This document shows, piece by piece, positions 41,460-49,600 of a stretch of 64,000 bases of DNA (positions within the stretch are counted from its first letter, which is position 1; every line of letters begins with the position of its first letter). Source of the DNA: Mycobacteroides immunogenum (GTDB lineage: Bacteria > Actinomycetota > Actinomycetes > Mycobacteriales > Mycobacteriaceae); contig NZ_CP011530.1 in the NCBI RefSeq assembly GCF_001605725.1, forward strand, positions 5,084,001-5,148,000. The letters are read 5' to 3'. The position numbers were made by a program, and so were the translations under genes. Below the pieces are notes generated by a model. The model ran no database searches. It was not told the origin of the DNA and was given only the letters and a program-made list of their open reading frames with translations.

Positions 41460-42763
41460 TGCCTACCGAGATCGTCTATCGCAACTACTTCAGCATCGCC
41501 CGCGACGCTGACGATGCCTCAAAATTTCTGGCCCAGGGCGCCAGTGCCATCACCCTTGCTCTAGAGGGCACCGATTCAATGGCCGGTAGCGATATCGCCG
41601 GAAAGCAGTGGGGCGCAGAGTACGACGCAGCCGCCAAAGACATCATCGAGGGCATCAACAGCACCACCGCGGCACTTGTCAGCTTTTCGGCCCGGCTAAA
41701 GCAAACCGCCTACAACTGGGGTGAATCCGATGGGCTCCAGGGGTCCCTTCCCGGTGAAGAACGTGCCGACGAGGGACAACCGACGACCGTACAGGCGGCC
41801 GCACCGCCGTCCGCGATCGGCGATTCGGGGACAGGGCTCCAAGGAGTCATCGATCTCGTCGGTGAAATCGGTATCCCGATTCCCAATGGGGATACCGGGA
41901 AACTCGACACCGCCCAATCTGCTTGGAAGAGTTTCGCCGACAACGATTTACGCGCGGCAATCGATGTCCTAGCGGCCGGACGAGACACTATCGTCGAGGA
42001 CAAAAGTCCTGAGATCGATCTCATCGAAGCTGAGTATGGCGAAATCCAAAACTCCGTCATTGAGATCGGCAAGGCAGTAGACGCCATCGGCCCGAGTTGC
42101 GGGGACTTCAAGGCAACACTGGATAAATTACGGCAAGACATCAAGGACACTGTTGAGCAGATGCTCATCGAGCAAGCTGCATCGATAGCGGTGGGAATAG
42201 CGCTCTCATTTGTCACTGCCGGTATCGCCAGTGCGGCGGGCGCTGGTGTTGCCGCCTGGCGCATCACAAGGGCCTCCAAGTACATCAAGAATCTTATTGA
42301 GACTGCGGTCACCACAGCCAAACTCTCCAAGACAGGCCGGGTGCTCACCGAAGGGGTCACAAAGTTCAAAGGGGCGATGGAGGCGTTGGCGGCGAAACTC
42401 CCCAAGCCACTGCGCCCGGGTAAGACCAAAACGCCTGAACCTCCCAAGCTCCAAGTCACGTACAAGAAGAGCAACCTGGACAAAAAATTCGATTCGCACG
42501 CCAGGGATATGTTTGGAATCGAAGGAAACCGAAACAAGGCGAACCTGGAAAAATTTCAGAAATCAATTGAGGGATTTCTTGGTGATCCTGCGAACAAGAG
42601 GATCAGCGTGCCCGACTACCATGGCCAAGGGCCAGCGGTGGTTACCTATAACCCAGTCACGCGAAAGATGGTCATGCAGAGGCCGAATGGCGAGTTTTGG
42701 TCGTGCTGGGAAATGACCCCCCAGCAATACCAGGGATTACTTAGCGGCGGAAGGTTCTGGTGA
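41459..42763 (+). CDS. Polymorphic toxin with C-terminal colicin D-like tRNase domain
   Basis: 434 residues. The N-terminal 95 residues are helical with a WGAEYDAAAKD turn, like type VII toxin leaders. Helices and a hydrophobic segment (about 237-263: AVGIALSFVTAGIASAAG) follow, then a Pro/Lys linker. The last 100 residues (about 335-434) match colicin D: LDKKFDSHARDMFGI, LEKFQKSIEGFLGD, VTYNPVTRKM, NGEFWSCWEM. His347 aligns with the catalytic His of colicin D, which cuts the anticodon loop of tRNA-Arg. GC is low: three 60-base lines from 42001, 42481 and 42541 contain 27, 27 and 24 G+C. The putative immunity gene starts two bases after the stop. Confidence 0.8.
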   Translation: MPTEIVYRNYFSIARDADDASKFLAQGASAITLALEGTDSMAGSDIAGKQWGAEYDAAAKDIIEGINSTTAALVSFSARLKQTAYNWGESDGLQGSLPGEERADEGQPTTVQAAAPPSAIGDSGTGLQGVIDLVGEIGIPIPNGDTGKLDTAQSAWKSFADNDLRAAIDVLAAGRDTIVEDKSPEIDLIEAEYGEIQNSVIEIGKAVDAIGPSCGDFKATLDKLRQDIKDTVEQMLIEQAASIAVGIALSFVTAGIASAAGAGVAAWRITRASKYIKNLIETAVTTAKLSKTGRVLTEGVTKFKGAMEALAAKLPKPLRPGKTKTPEPPKLQVTYKKSNLDKKFDSHARDMFGIEGNRNKANLEKFQKSIEGFLGDPANKRISVPDYHGQGPAVVTYNPVTRKMVMQRPNGEFWSCWEMTPQQYQGLLSGGRFW

Positions 42764-42764
42764 C

Positions 42765-43397
42765 ATGACGAACGAAGCTCATCACACCGAGGAAGCCGCG
42801 TTTTTTACAGCATTGGGAAAACTGGTCGGACAGTATCTCGGCGGAACGATCACCGCGAGGGTCTATGCCCGTAACTTCATGTCGCTGCGATCCAGATTCA
42901 TCACCGGCGCGGCCGTCGACGACCCGACGGTACGAGACATGTTCACGGACATCGAAGACTACGTACCCGCCTACCAACCCAGTGATCCCACCGAAACGCA
43001 CGTGATCTCCGAGGCAGAAATGCGACGGCGTTTGATCGAAGAACGAATCCCCCATCTTGAAGAGCGTTACGGCAAGCTCGTCGAGCTTGACTCGCCAGAC
43101 ACTGAATACCTCTCCAAACAAGCCGATTTGGCGCGCAGGATCCGCGATCTGTCGTCCGCGTACGCACAGGGCACGCTCGCCGCGGAGGGTTTCATCGCCG
43201 ACATCTACTCCGTCCAAGACGTTGGTGACCAATGGCAGGTCTTCCACGACCTCTTGGACACCTCGTATGCGGACGCCGCGGAACTCGAAATGGGCTCCCC
43301 TGACGTCGGCAGCGATGCGTATGGACGGGATGCACGATCGCTGGCGGCAGAGCGAACAAAAGCCCTGGAAAGCACCTTTGGTTTGACGGCCGACTGA
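42765..43397 (+). CDS. Putative immunity protein with two ImmD-like domains
   Basis: 210 residues, soluble and acidic, with no signal. Residues about 10-95 resemble colicin D immunity protein: LVGQYLGGTITARVYARNF corresponds to the ImmD opening, and DMFTDIEDYVPAYQPSDP to its acidic helix-loop that mimics tRNA and fills the toxin's active site. Residues about 124-205 appear to repeat the unit: IRDLSSAYAQGTLAAEGFI and DLLDTSYADAAELEM. The gene starts one base after the toxin stop, the usual place for immunity. A cytosolic location and neutralising role are inferred from the family and position. Confidence 0.7.
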   Translation: MTNEAHHTEEAAFFTALGKLVGQYLGGTITARVYARNFMSLRSRFITGAAVDDPTVRDMFTDIEDYVPAYQPSDPTETHVISEAEMRRRLIEERIPHLEERYGKLVELDSPDTEYLSKQADLARRIRDLSSAYAQGTLAAEGFIADIYSVQDVGDQWQVFHDLLDTSYADAAELEMGSPDVGSDAYGRDARSLAAERTKALESTFGLTAD

Positions 43398-43401
43398 GCG
43401 T

Positions 43402-43445
43402 GATCTCGGCGCAAAGGGCGGGATTCGCACCTTCGCGCCGAGATC
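43402..43445. terminator. Convergent hairpin between immunity and DUF2339 genes
   Basis: GATCTCGGCGC at 43402-43412 pairs perfectly with GCGCCGAGATC at 43435-43445; two more A-T pairs are possible past a bulge. It lies between the converging stops at 43397 and 43453 and closes the toxin cassette. Confidence 0.55.
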
Positions 43446-43452
43446 GAGTCAG

Positions 43453-45252
43453 TTAACTCTCACCGCGAGTGGCGTATTCACGTGCGTAGAGCGTGCCGCC
43501 ACCCAGTAACAGCAGACCTGTCGCGATGAAGGCCCCGATGCGCGCGATACCGTCGAGGGTCGCGAGGTCAAACAGGAACAGCTTGGCCACAGCCATCGCG
43601 GCAAGCACGAATCCTGCTCTGGTAAACCAGCTCTGGTGACGGTAACGGCGCAGACCGCCCAGGAGAAGTGCCACCGACACCGCCATCCAGGACACGGTGG
43701 CCGCACCATGACCGAGCAAGAATCCATCATTGTTGCCCAGCAGCGCGGTACCCGAGAGCACCACCGCCGCCGTCCCGGAGTACAGCATCGAGACTCCGGC
43801 CAGCACACCACGCGTGGACGCGGACTGCGGGCTCGCCCAGCCGACCCGCTGCGCGGCCGCCAGCACCATCCCGACCGTAGCCGCCATGAGCACGCTGGCG
43901 ACGACCAAGAGCGGACCCGCCTGTCGTACCGCGCTTATCGAGTCGGTCAGCAGATCCGGCGGCACGTACGCGAGGTAGACCGCTGCGCCCAACGCGCCGA
44001 ACACCTGCCCCAGCACTAGCGCGACACGATCCCGCAGTTGGTATCCGAGGGCGCAGAAGGATAGTGCGATGGCCAACAGCACCACCGCCAGGAGCGCATC
44101 CCGCGCACCATCCACCGAGGCCTGCAACAGCGCCAGACCCGCCACCGCGGCCATGCTGATGCGTGCGTGCGACGGAAGACCACTGACCAGCAGCAGCACC
44201 GCGCCCATCACCGCGGCGACACCGACCGGCACCAGCACGCCCAGCGGCCACACCGCGAAGAAGAGCGCACCGTAAAGAACCGGCGACGATGCGACGGCAA
44301 CCATCACCGATGAGGTGATGTCATCGTGCTCACCGGTGAGCAGCCAGAGCGAACCCACCAGAGTGACCAGCAGAGCCACCACCGACATGGTGAGCAGGGC
44401 GACCGACGCCGTGTGGCACACATACATGGCCGCCAGCAGAGTCAGGCTGACGCCAACGGTGCGGAACGCGTGCAGCACCGGCCAATTCCGGCCAAGCTGT
44501 GCGGGCAGGCTCGCGATCAGCAACACCAGCGCGAAGGCACCCAGTTCGACGCTGAACCCGTCGGTGAGAAATGGCGCCAGCACCGTAATCGCGGCGACCA
44601 CACCCGCGGCAAAGGGCTCGGAGTTCCACTGCCGCGCCAACACCAGGCCGGCTCCCGCGATGGCCAGCGCCATGACCAACCCAGCCACCACCGGAATTTT
44701 GTGATAAATCACGGTGAGCGCCAACACATCGAAGAATGCTGCCGCGAATCCCGTTGCCGCCGTGGCGATACCACCTATACGACCACCCGGGCGCGAGTAC
44801 ACCCGAATACCCAGGCCCACCAGGGCGCCCGCAAGGACCGCCCCGGACACCATGCGCGGTATCGGCCCGAAGTACCCACTCTTAGCTGCCAGCACGAGCA
44901 GCATGACCACACCGGCAAGTGTTACCACCGCGCCCGCGAATGCCATGGCCCTACTCGCGAATCCTTCACGCATCCACAACGGTTCCGGACGGGGCGGTGT
45001 GCGGGGAGGGGACTGCACTGGCATCCGCGCAGGCCGCGGCGGCGGGGCCGTTTCGGGAGCAGGCGCGCCGGGGTGTACGGCGCCCTGGGTGCGCCGGTAG
45101 TCGTCCCAATACTGCTGGGCCTTCAGGTATTCGGCTTGGGTCCATTCGACCATCCGGCCCCGGAGCGCGTCGAGCTCGCCGCGCAGCGCCCGTTCGCGCC
45201 CGTCGAGTTCGTCCAGCGTCGCGGTCATCTGCTGCAACTGTGGATCTGTCAT
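43453..45252 (-). CDS. DUF2339-like polytopic membrane protein
   Basis: 599 residues. An N-terminal coiled coil (about 1-40: LDELDGRERALRGELDALRG) and a proline-rich linker precede roughly 18-20 short membrane helices starting with AMAFAGAVVTLAGVVMLLVL. FAAAFFDVLALTVIYHKIP and the abundance of paired helices fit the DUF2339 family, whose role is unknown. I chose ATG 45252 over the upstream in-frame opening at 45291 because the coiled coil starts directly after it. It converges on the toxin cassette and is separated from the mce operon's TetR gene by a short hairpin. Confidence 0.72.
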   Translation of the reverse strand: MTDPQLQQMTATLDELDGRERALRGELDALRGRMVEWTQAEYLKAQQYWDDYRRTQGAVHPGAPAPETAPPPRPARMPVQSPPRTPPRPEPLWMREGFASRAMAFAGAVVTLAGVVMLLVLAAKSGYFGPIPRMVSGAVLAGALVGLGIRVYSRPGGRIGGIATAATGFAAAFFDVLALTVIYHKIPVVAGLVMALAIAGAGLVLARQWNSEPFAAGVVAAITVLAPFLTDGFSVELGAFALVLLIASLPAQLGRNWPVLHAFRTVGVSLTLLAAMYVCHTASVALLTMSVVALLVTLVGSLWLLTGEHDDITSSVMVAVASSPVLYGALFFAVWPLGVLVPVGVAAVMGAVLLLVSGLPSHARISMAAVAGLALLQASVDGARDALLAVVLLAIALSFCALGYQLRDRVALVLGQVFGALGAAVYLAYVPPDLLTDSISAVRQAGPLLVVASVLMAATVGMVLAAAQRVGWASPQSASTRGVLAGVSMLYSGTAAVVLSGTALLGNNDGFLLGHGAATVSWMAVSVALLLGGLRRYRHQSWFTRAGFVLAAMAVAKLFLFDLATLDGIARIGAFIATGLLLLGGGTLYAREYATRGES

Positions 45253-45296
45253 GCTTCTCAGCGTGCTGGGTACGCGCTGCGAGGTGAACACGTAGA

Positions 45297-45314
45297 CCTA
45301 CCGCCGCCGGTAGG
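45297..45314. terminator. Short hairpin after the mce-linked TetR gene
   Basis: CCTACCG at 45297-45303 and CGGTAGG at 45308-45314 pair perfectly over 7 bases with a CCGC loop. It lies 25 bases beyond the TetR stop and upstream of the DUF2339 gene, so it may end the yrbE-mce-TetR transcript. Confidence 0.35.
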
Positions 45315-45338
45315 GGTTTCTCACGGTGCTAGGTAGCT

Positions 45339-45998
45339 CTACTCATCACCGCTGCCCGCGCGATCTGAGAATTGGGTCATGACATGCCCGAGGTATGCCG
45401 CTCGCAGGGTGCGGGATGCGAACGACTCCTGTTCACCCCACGGCAGGTGCGGTCTCGTCACCAACAGCGAGGCGACACCGTGCGTCGTCGCCCACAGCTG
45501 CAATGCTGATCGCAGTGTGTTGCCGCGGGGGAACCGTTCTTCATCGACGAGTTGTTGCACCACATCTCGTAGGTGCAAAAAAGCTGAGCTGCTGAGTATT
45601 TCGTCCGATTCCGCGCCGAGCCGGGGAGGGCTGGCAGTGGCGAAGCGGTACAGCAGTGGATTCTCCGCCGCGTACCGCACGTAGGCCAGCCCCAGCACGT
45701 GCAACCGCTCCAGCGCCGTGGAGATGTTGAGGGTCGCCCGCTGCAGCTCTTCCCCGAGCTGTTCGAAGTACCGCGCACACAAAGCGTCGGCCAATTCGTC
45801 GGTGCTCGAAAAATGCCGGTACAACGAGGGCGCGGTGATGCCCAGCGCTCGTGTCAATTCACGCGCCGACGGGGCACGCGCCTCACCCGAGCTGAGGATG
45901 AGATCCAGCGCCGTGTCGATGATCTGCTGACGCAACTGCCAGCCCTGCCCCCTGGGCAGGCGCTTGCGCGCGGCGGTCGCGTCGCCTTCCTCATCCAT
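45339..45998 (-). CDS. TetR-family regulator at the end of the mce operon
   Basis: 219 residues. The DNA-binding domain (about 18-66) includes QQIIDTALDLILSSGEARAPS and the recognition helix SARELTRALGITAPSLYRHFSSTDELA. The C-terminal ligand domain includes VQQLVDEERFPRG, and belongs to the TetR_C_13-like lipid-sensing sort by general look. It begins 25 bases after the mceF stop on the same strand and so is probably co-transcribed. A TetR-type palindrome overlaps the promoter before yrbEA, nine kilobases away, which makes autorepression of the whole operon likely (inference). Confidence 0.82.
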   Translation of the reverse strand: MDEEGDATAARKRLPRGQGWQLRQQIIDTALDLILSSGEARAPSARELTRALGITAPSLYRHFSSTDELADALCARYFEQLGEELQRATLNISTALERLHVLGLAYVRYAAENPLLYRFATASPPRLGAESDEILSSSAFLHLRDVVQQLVDEERFPRGNTLRSALQLWATTHGVASLLVTRPHLPWGEQESFASRTLRAAYLGHVMTQFSDRAGSGDE

Positions 45999-46023
45999 CT
46001 ATCGCTCCCACCGCGTGCCTCGA

Positions 46024-47274
46024 TCACCGCGGAGGTTCGATGGGCAGTGTCGGACCGCCCGGAGGAGTCGGGACGGTGAACCTGCCCTTCGGGGTCGGAT
46101 CGGTGGTCTTGGCCAGATCAGCTCCCGCGGGCGGCCCTGCGGTGTCGTCTCCCGCGGGCCGCGGCGCGTTCTTCGCCCCACGAATCAGTACCGCCGGATC
46201 GTCATCGGCACAGTAGGTATGCACCGGCGGCTCGGGGAAATCGGCCGATGACGGCGGGACCCGCGGGGTGCCGTAGTCACAGGCATACCGCGGATACAGG
46301 TCGGCGGTAACCCAGATGCCGTTGTCGCGCATGGTGTCTGCGATCGCACCGAAAGTAGACCCGCGATAGTTCGGGAAGAACGCGTTGATGGCAGGTGTAC
46401 GCACGTAGAGCATCTGCGACGTCGTGGCCAAGCTGGCCAGCAGCTGCACCATGGTGTCGGAGTTATCGCTGAAGAGATTGTCGACGGCACTCAGGGTTTT
46501 CGGTGTCTGATCGATGAGTGTGCGATAGCCGTTCTGCATCCTCGACACACCACGCAGCGTCCGGCCCAAGCTGTCCGCGGTCGCCTGGATCCCGGCGCTC
46601 TTGTCGGCGGCCAGGGTCAGCACCACGCGGCTGGTTTTGAGCAGTTTGGTGGTCTCGGGCAGCACCGAATCAAGAGTGCTCAACAAAAAGGTGCCGCCGT
46701 CGATGATCTCGGTGAGCTTGCGCGGGCCCTCCTTGCTCAGCCCTAGCTCTTTCTTGATGGTCGCAAGCTTCCTGGGATCAACCTGGGCCAGCACCCCGTC
46801 CGCGTCGGCCAGCAATTTGGCCAACGTCACCGGCACCTGCACTCCGTCGCTGATCACGCTGCCGTCTGCCAGATACGGGCCTTGCTGGCCCGGCGTGCCT
46901 TCGAAGTTGATGTACTGCTCACCACCGGCCGACAGACCCGTGACGCGCACCCTGGCCGCCGTGGGGATCTTGTACTTCGACAGGATCTCGGCCGTTGCCT
47001 CGACACCCTGCGGAGTGATTCGCAGGGTGTCCACGGTGCCGATCTTGACACCGCGTAGCGCGACATCCTGACGCGGCAGCAGTCCACCCGATTCACTCAA
47101 CTTCACCGTCACTCGGTACGTGGAGGCAAAAGGGTTGGCGCGCAACGCCCCGACGCATAGATACGTCACCGCCAGCACCAAGGTGAGCACCAGCGCCAAT
47201 GTCGACAGTGCCGACTTCTGGCGGTGACCGGCGCGTACCGCGCCAACCACAACATTCGCGACGGCGTTGATCAT
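46024..47274 (-). CDS. mceF: Mce-family protein MceF
   Basis: 416 residues. N-terminal membrane anchor (about 22-45: ALSTLALVLTLVLAVTYLCV), MCE/MlaD domain (about 50-135: LLPRQDVALRGVKIGTVDTL), a helical Cholesterol-uptake-porter-type region, and a C-terminal Pro-rich tail. It is the last ring/tube subunit of a Mce lipid importer spanning the periplasm. The ATG at 47274 overlaps the mceE stop by four bases. Two Cys in RYACDYG and HTYCADDD could form a disulphide. The cargo of this Mce system is unknown. Confidence 0.88.
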   Translation of the reverse strand: MINAVANVVVGAVRAGHRQKSALSTLALVLTLVLAVTYLCVGALRANPFASTYRVTVKLSESGGLLPRQDVALRGVKIGTVDTLRITPQGVEATAEILSKYKIPTAARVRVTGLSAGGEQYINFEGTPGQQGPYLADGSVISDGVQVPVTLAKLLADADGVLAQVDPRKLATIKKELGLSKEGPRKLTEIIDGGTFLLSTLDSVLPETTKLLKTSRVVLTLAADKSAGIQATADSLGRTLRGVSRMQNGYRTLIDQTPKTLSAVDNLFSDNSDTMVQLLASLATTSQMLYVRTPAINAFFPNYRGSTFGAIADTMRDNGIWVTADLYPRYACDYGTPRVPPSSADFPEPPVHTYCADDDPAVLIRGAKNAPRPAGDDTAGPPAGADLAKTTDPTPKGRFTVPTPPGGPTLPIEPPR

Positions 47275-48476
47275 CGCCCTGGTCCCGGCGCCGCCGCCAC
47301 GGGTGGGACGGGTTCGATCACACCAGGCTCGGTGGGACTGGGCCGCACCGGAGTGTCTTGTCCGAACGCACCCTTGCCGACGACCCGTTCCTGCAGACGC
47401 CACAGCGTGTACTTGACCGAGCCCGCCAGCTGCGCCCAGTTGTAGCGTTTGGGCCCATGCATGCCGATATCGGCGTAGGAACCCACGTCGGGTATCGAAC
47501 CGAGTACCAGCTGATCCAGCGAAGCATGCAGCGAAAGCGCATTTCCCGCAGTCGCTTTGATAGCCGTGGGAAAAATTCGGTTGAATGCCGCCAGGCTGGT
47601 GTCGGGATCCAGCGCCACGTCATTCCACGCCTTGGCCACCGTGTTCGCGTCGGCAATGATGCTGCGGCCACTGGTGTCGGTGCCGGCTATCGACGGGAAT
47701 TTCTGCAGCTGGCGCGTCGTGTCGCCCAGCATCAACAGCAGTTCGGACAGCTGCGCCGTGTTGGAGGCCAAGGTCTCCGTCGCCGGCCCGGCCGCCTTCA
47801 CGATATCGGTGACGACCTGATTCTTGGCATCTACCTGGTCGGCCAATTGCGATGTCTGCGTGAGGGCCTCAGAAATCTGCGCCGAACGCGAGTTCAGCGT
47901 TGCCAGTAGCCGATTGGAGTCGTTGAGCAGATCACCAAAGGCTCGTCCTTGATCACCGGTGGCTTTACCGAAACCATTGACCACGTTGGTCAAGTTGCGT
48001 ACCGCGCCGCCATTGGAGGCCAATGCGGCCGAGCTGAGCACAGACTCCACGGTCGCGGCGGCGGTCGTGGAGTCCAGGCCGATCGTATCCCCGTCTTTGA
48101 GCAACGGGCCATCGATGATCGCCCCCTCCGGAGGCCGGATCGACACAAAGACATCGCCGAGTGGTGTGGCCGAACGCAACTCGGCGGTACTTCCCTTGGG
48201 CAGTCGGACACCTTCGAGAATCCGGAGCGTGGTGACGGCCGTGAAGTTGCGCACGTGCATCTCGTCGACCTGTCCCACGTCGGCGCCGGCCAGCTTCACC
48301 TTCGCACTGTCGGGCAGATTCAGCACATTCGCGAACAGCGCGGTGAGGCGGTATCCCCCACTGCCGATACCGGGCGCCGGTAACGGGAGGTCGCCCAGCC
48401 CGTTGGTGGCACATCCGCTGAGGATGGTGGCAGTCATCAACGTTGTCAGCACCATCCGTGCCGTCCGCGCCGCCAT
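47271..48476 (-). CDS. mceE: Mce-family lipoprotein MceE (LprK-like)
   Basis: 401 residues from ATG 48476, which overlaps the mceD TAA. A lipoprotein signal is present: MAARTARMVLTTLMTAT followed by the lipobox LSGC with Cys at 22. The MCE domain (about 40-125) includes DSAKVKLAGADVGQVDEM and SIRPPEGAIIDGP. A long helical part follows with LNSRSAQISEALTQTSQLADQ. MceE is the lipid-anchored member that ties the hexameric Mce tube to the membrane. The C-terminus is Pro-rich. Confidence 0.9.
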   Translation of the reverse strand: MAARTARMVLTTLMTATILSGCATNGLGDLPLPAPGIGSGGYRLTALFANVLNLPDSAKVKLAGADVGQVDEMHVRNFTAVTTLRILEGVRLPKGSTAELRSATPLGDVFVSIRPPEGAIIDGPLLKDGDTIGLDSTTAAATVESVLSSAALASNGGAVRNLTNVVNGFGKATGDQGRAFGDLLNDSNRLLATLNSRSAQISEALTQTSQLADQVDAKNQVVTDIVKAAGPATETLASNTAQLSELLLMLGDTTRQLQKFPSIAGTDTSGRSIIADANTVAKAWNDVALDPDTSLAAFNRIFPTAIKATAGNALSLHASLDQLVLGSIPDVGSYADIGMHGPKRYNWAQLAGSVKYTLWRLQERVVGKGAFGQDTPVRPSPTEPGVIEPVPPVAAAPGPGR

Positions 48477-49600
48477 TACTTCTGCCCCATCGCCGCGAGT
48501 CCGTCCAGCACATAGGTCAAGCCGAAATCTGGTCCGTAGTCTTGCAATGTTCCAGTGCTGCAGCCCAATTGGCGCAGCCCCATCATGTTGCAGATCTCCT
48601 TGTCCATCTGGCTCTCGAACAGCAGGCGGTCTGTCATGAACCGAACCCGTAACCGCTTGTTGTCCTGGTCCACGGCGTTGTACATGTTGTCCCAGGCCAG
48701 CGGTTGGACGTCGATCCACTCGGAGATATCCCGCTCATGGTCAACCACCGCCTTGAGAGCGGTATTCGAATTCAGGATGGTCTGTTTGAGGTGGTCGCGA
48801 TTCGCCTCGACGATGTCACCGGCCTGCTTGACCAGTTCGTTGAACCTACGGCCGGTAGAACCGGTGCCCAATGCCTCCTCATCGAGGATCTGGCTCAGTT
48901 GATGCACTGTGGAGGCGAATTCACGCAGCTTGCCATCGTTGGCGGCTGCCGCGTCGAACAGCGAACTGACGTTTTTGATGATGGCCGTCAGCTGCTCGCG
49001 GGTGGTCGTTCCCCCTTCCGAGCTCAACCGCAAAGCCTTGGACAACTCGCCGAGGCCGGCCTTGATCTTCTCTCCGTTGCCGTCGGCAACCCGGGCCGCC
49101 GGGTTGATGACATCGGCCACCGGCCCCTGCCCCTTGCCATCACCCTTGAGAGATAACGAGAGTCGGTCCAGCATGCCCAACACGCGGTCGAACTCCACCG
49201 GGGTTTTGGTGTGATCCAGCCCAATGGTGTCGCCGTCCTTCAGCGTGGGACCACCGCGGTACGGCGGCGACAACTCCACCTGACGGTCGGTCAGTATCGA
49301 TGTGGACAACGTGACTGCCTGCGCATCGACGGGCACCTGCACACTCTTGTCGACGGTGAACTGCACCTCGACGTAACCCGGCATGGGCGTGATCTTGGTG
49401 ACCTTGCCCACCGGCATGCCCAACACGGCAACCACATTGGATTCATAAAGACCCGAGGCGCTCTCGAATTGAGCAGTCAGGGTGATGTGGTCGGTCGCCG
49501 ACTTCGCCCAAAACACGCCCACCCCAACGATGGCGCCGACCAATACCGCCGACGCACCGACTGCCGCGATCAGCCGTCTGCCTTTGCCGCCCATGCTCAT
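48476..49600 (-). CDS. mceD: Mce-family protein MceD
   Basis: 374 residues from ATG 49600, which shares a base with the mceC stop (TGATG); GTG 49603 is equally close. N-terminal anchor (about 9-29: LIAAVGASAVLVGAIVGVGV), MCE domain with ESNVVAVLGMPVGKVTKI and STSILTDRQVELSPPY (about 50-120), then helices. The C-terminus RQLGCSTGTLQDYGPDFGL carries conserved Cys. Part of the eight-gene importer operon. Confidence 0.9.
   Translation of the reverse strand: MSMGGKGRRLIAAVGASAVLVGAIVGVGVFWAKSATDHITLTAQFESASGLYESNVVAVLGMPVGKVTKITPMPGYVEVQFTVDKSVQVPVDAQAVTLSTSILTDRQVELSPPYRGGPTLKDGDTIGLDHTKTPVEFDRVLGMLDRLSLSLKGDGKGQGPVADVINPAARVADGNGEKIKAGLGELSKALRLSSEGGTTTREQLTAIIKNVSSLFDAAAANDGKLREFASTVHQLSQILDEEALGTGSTGRRFNELVKQAGDIVEANRDHLKQTILNSNTALKAVVDHERDISEWIDVQPLAWDNMYNAVDQDNKRLRVRFMTDRLLFESQMDKEICNMMGLRQLGCSTGTLQDYGPDFGLTYVLDGLAAMGQK

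Noticed and set aside
40870..43397. Cassette as a conventional toxin-antitoxin module
   Set aside because: The toxin is large and multi-domain with a hydrophobic segment and WXG100-like partners, and immunity follows the toxin; this fits a secreted polymorphic toxin better than a small intracellular TA pair.
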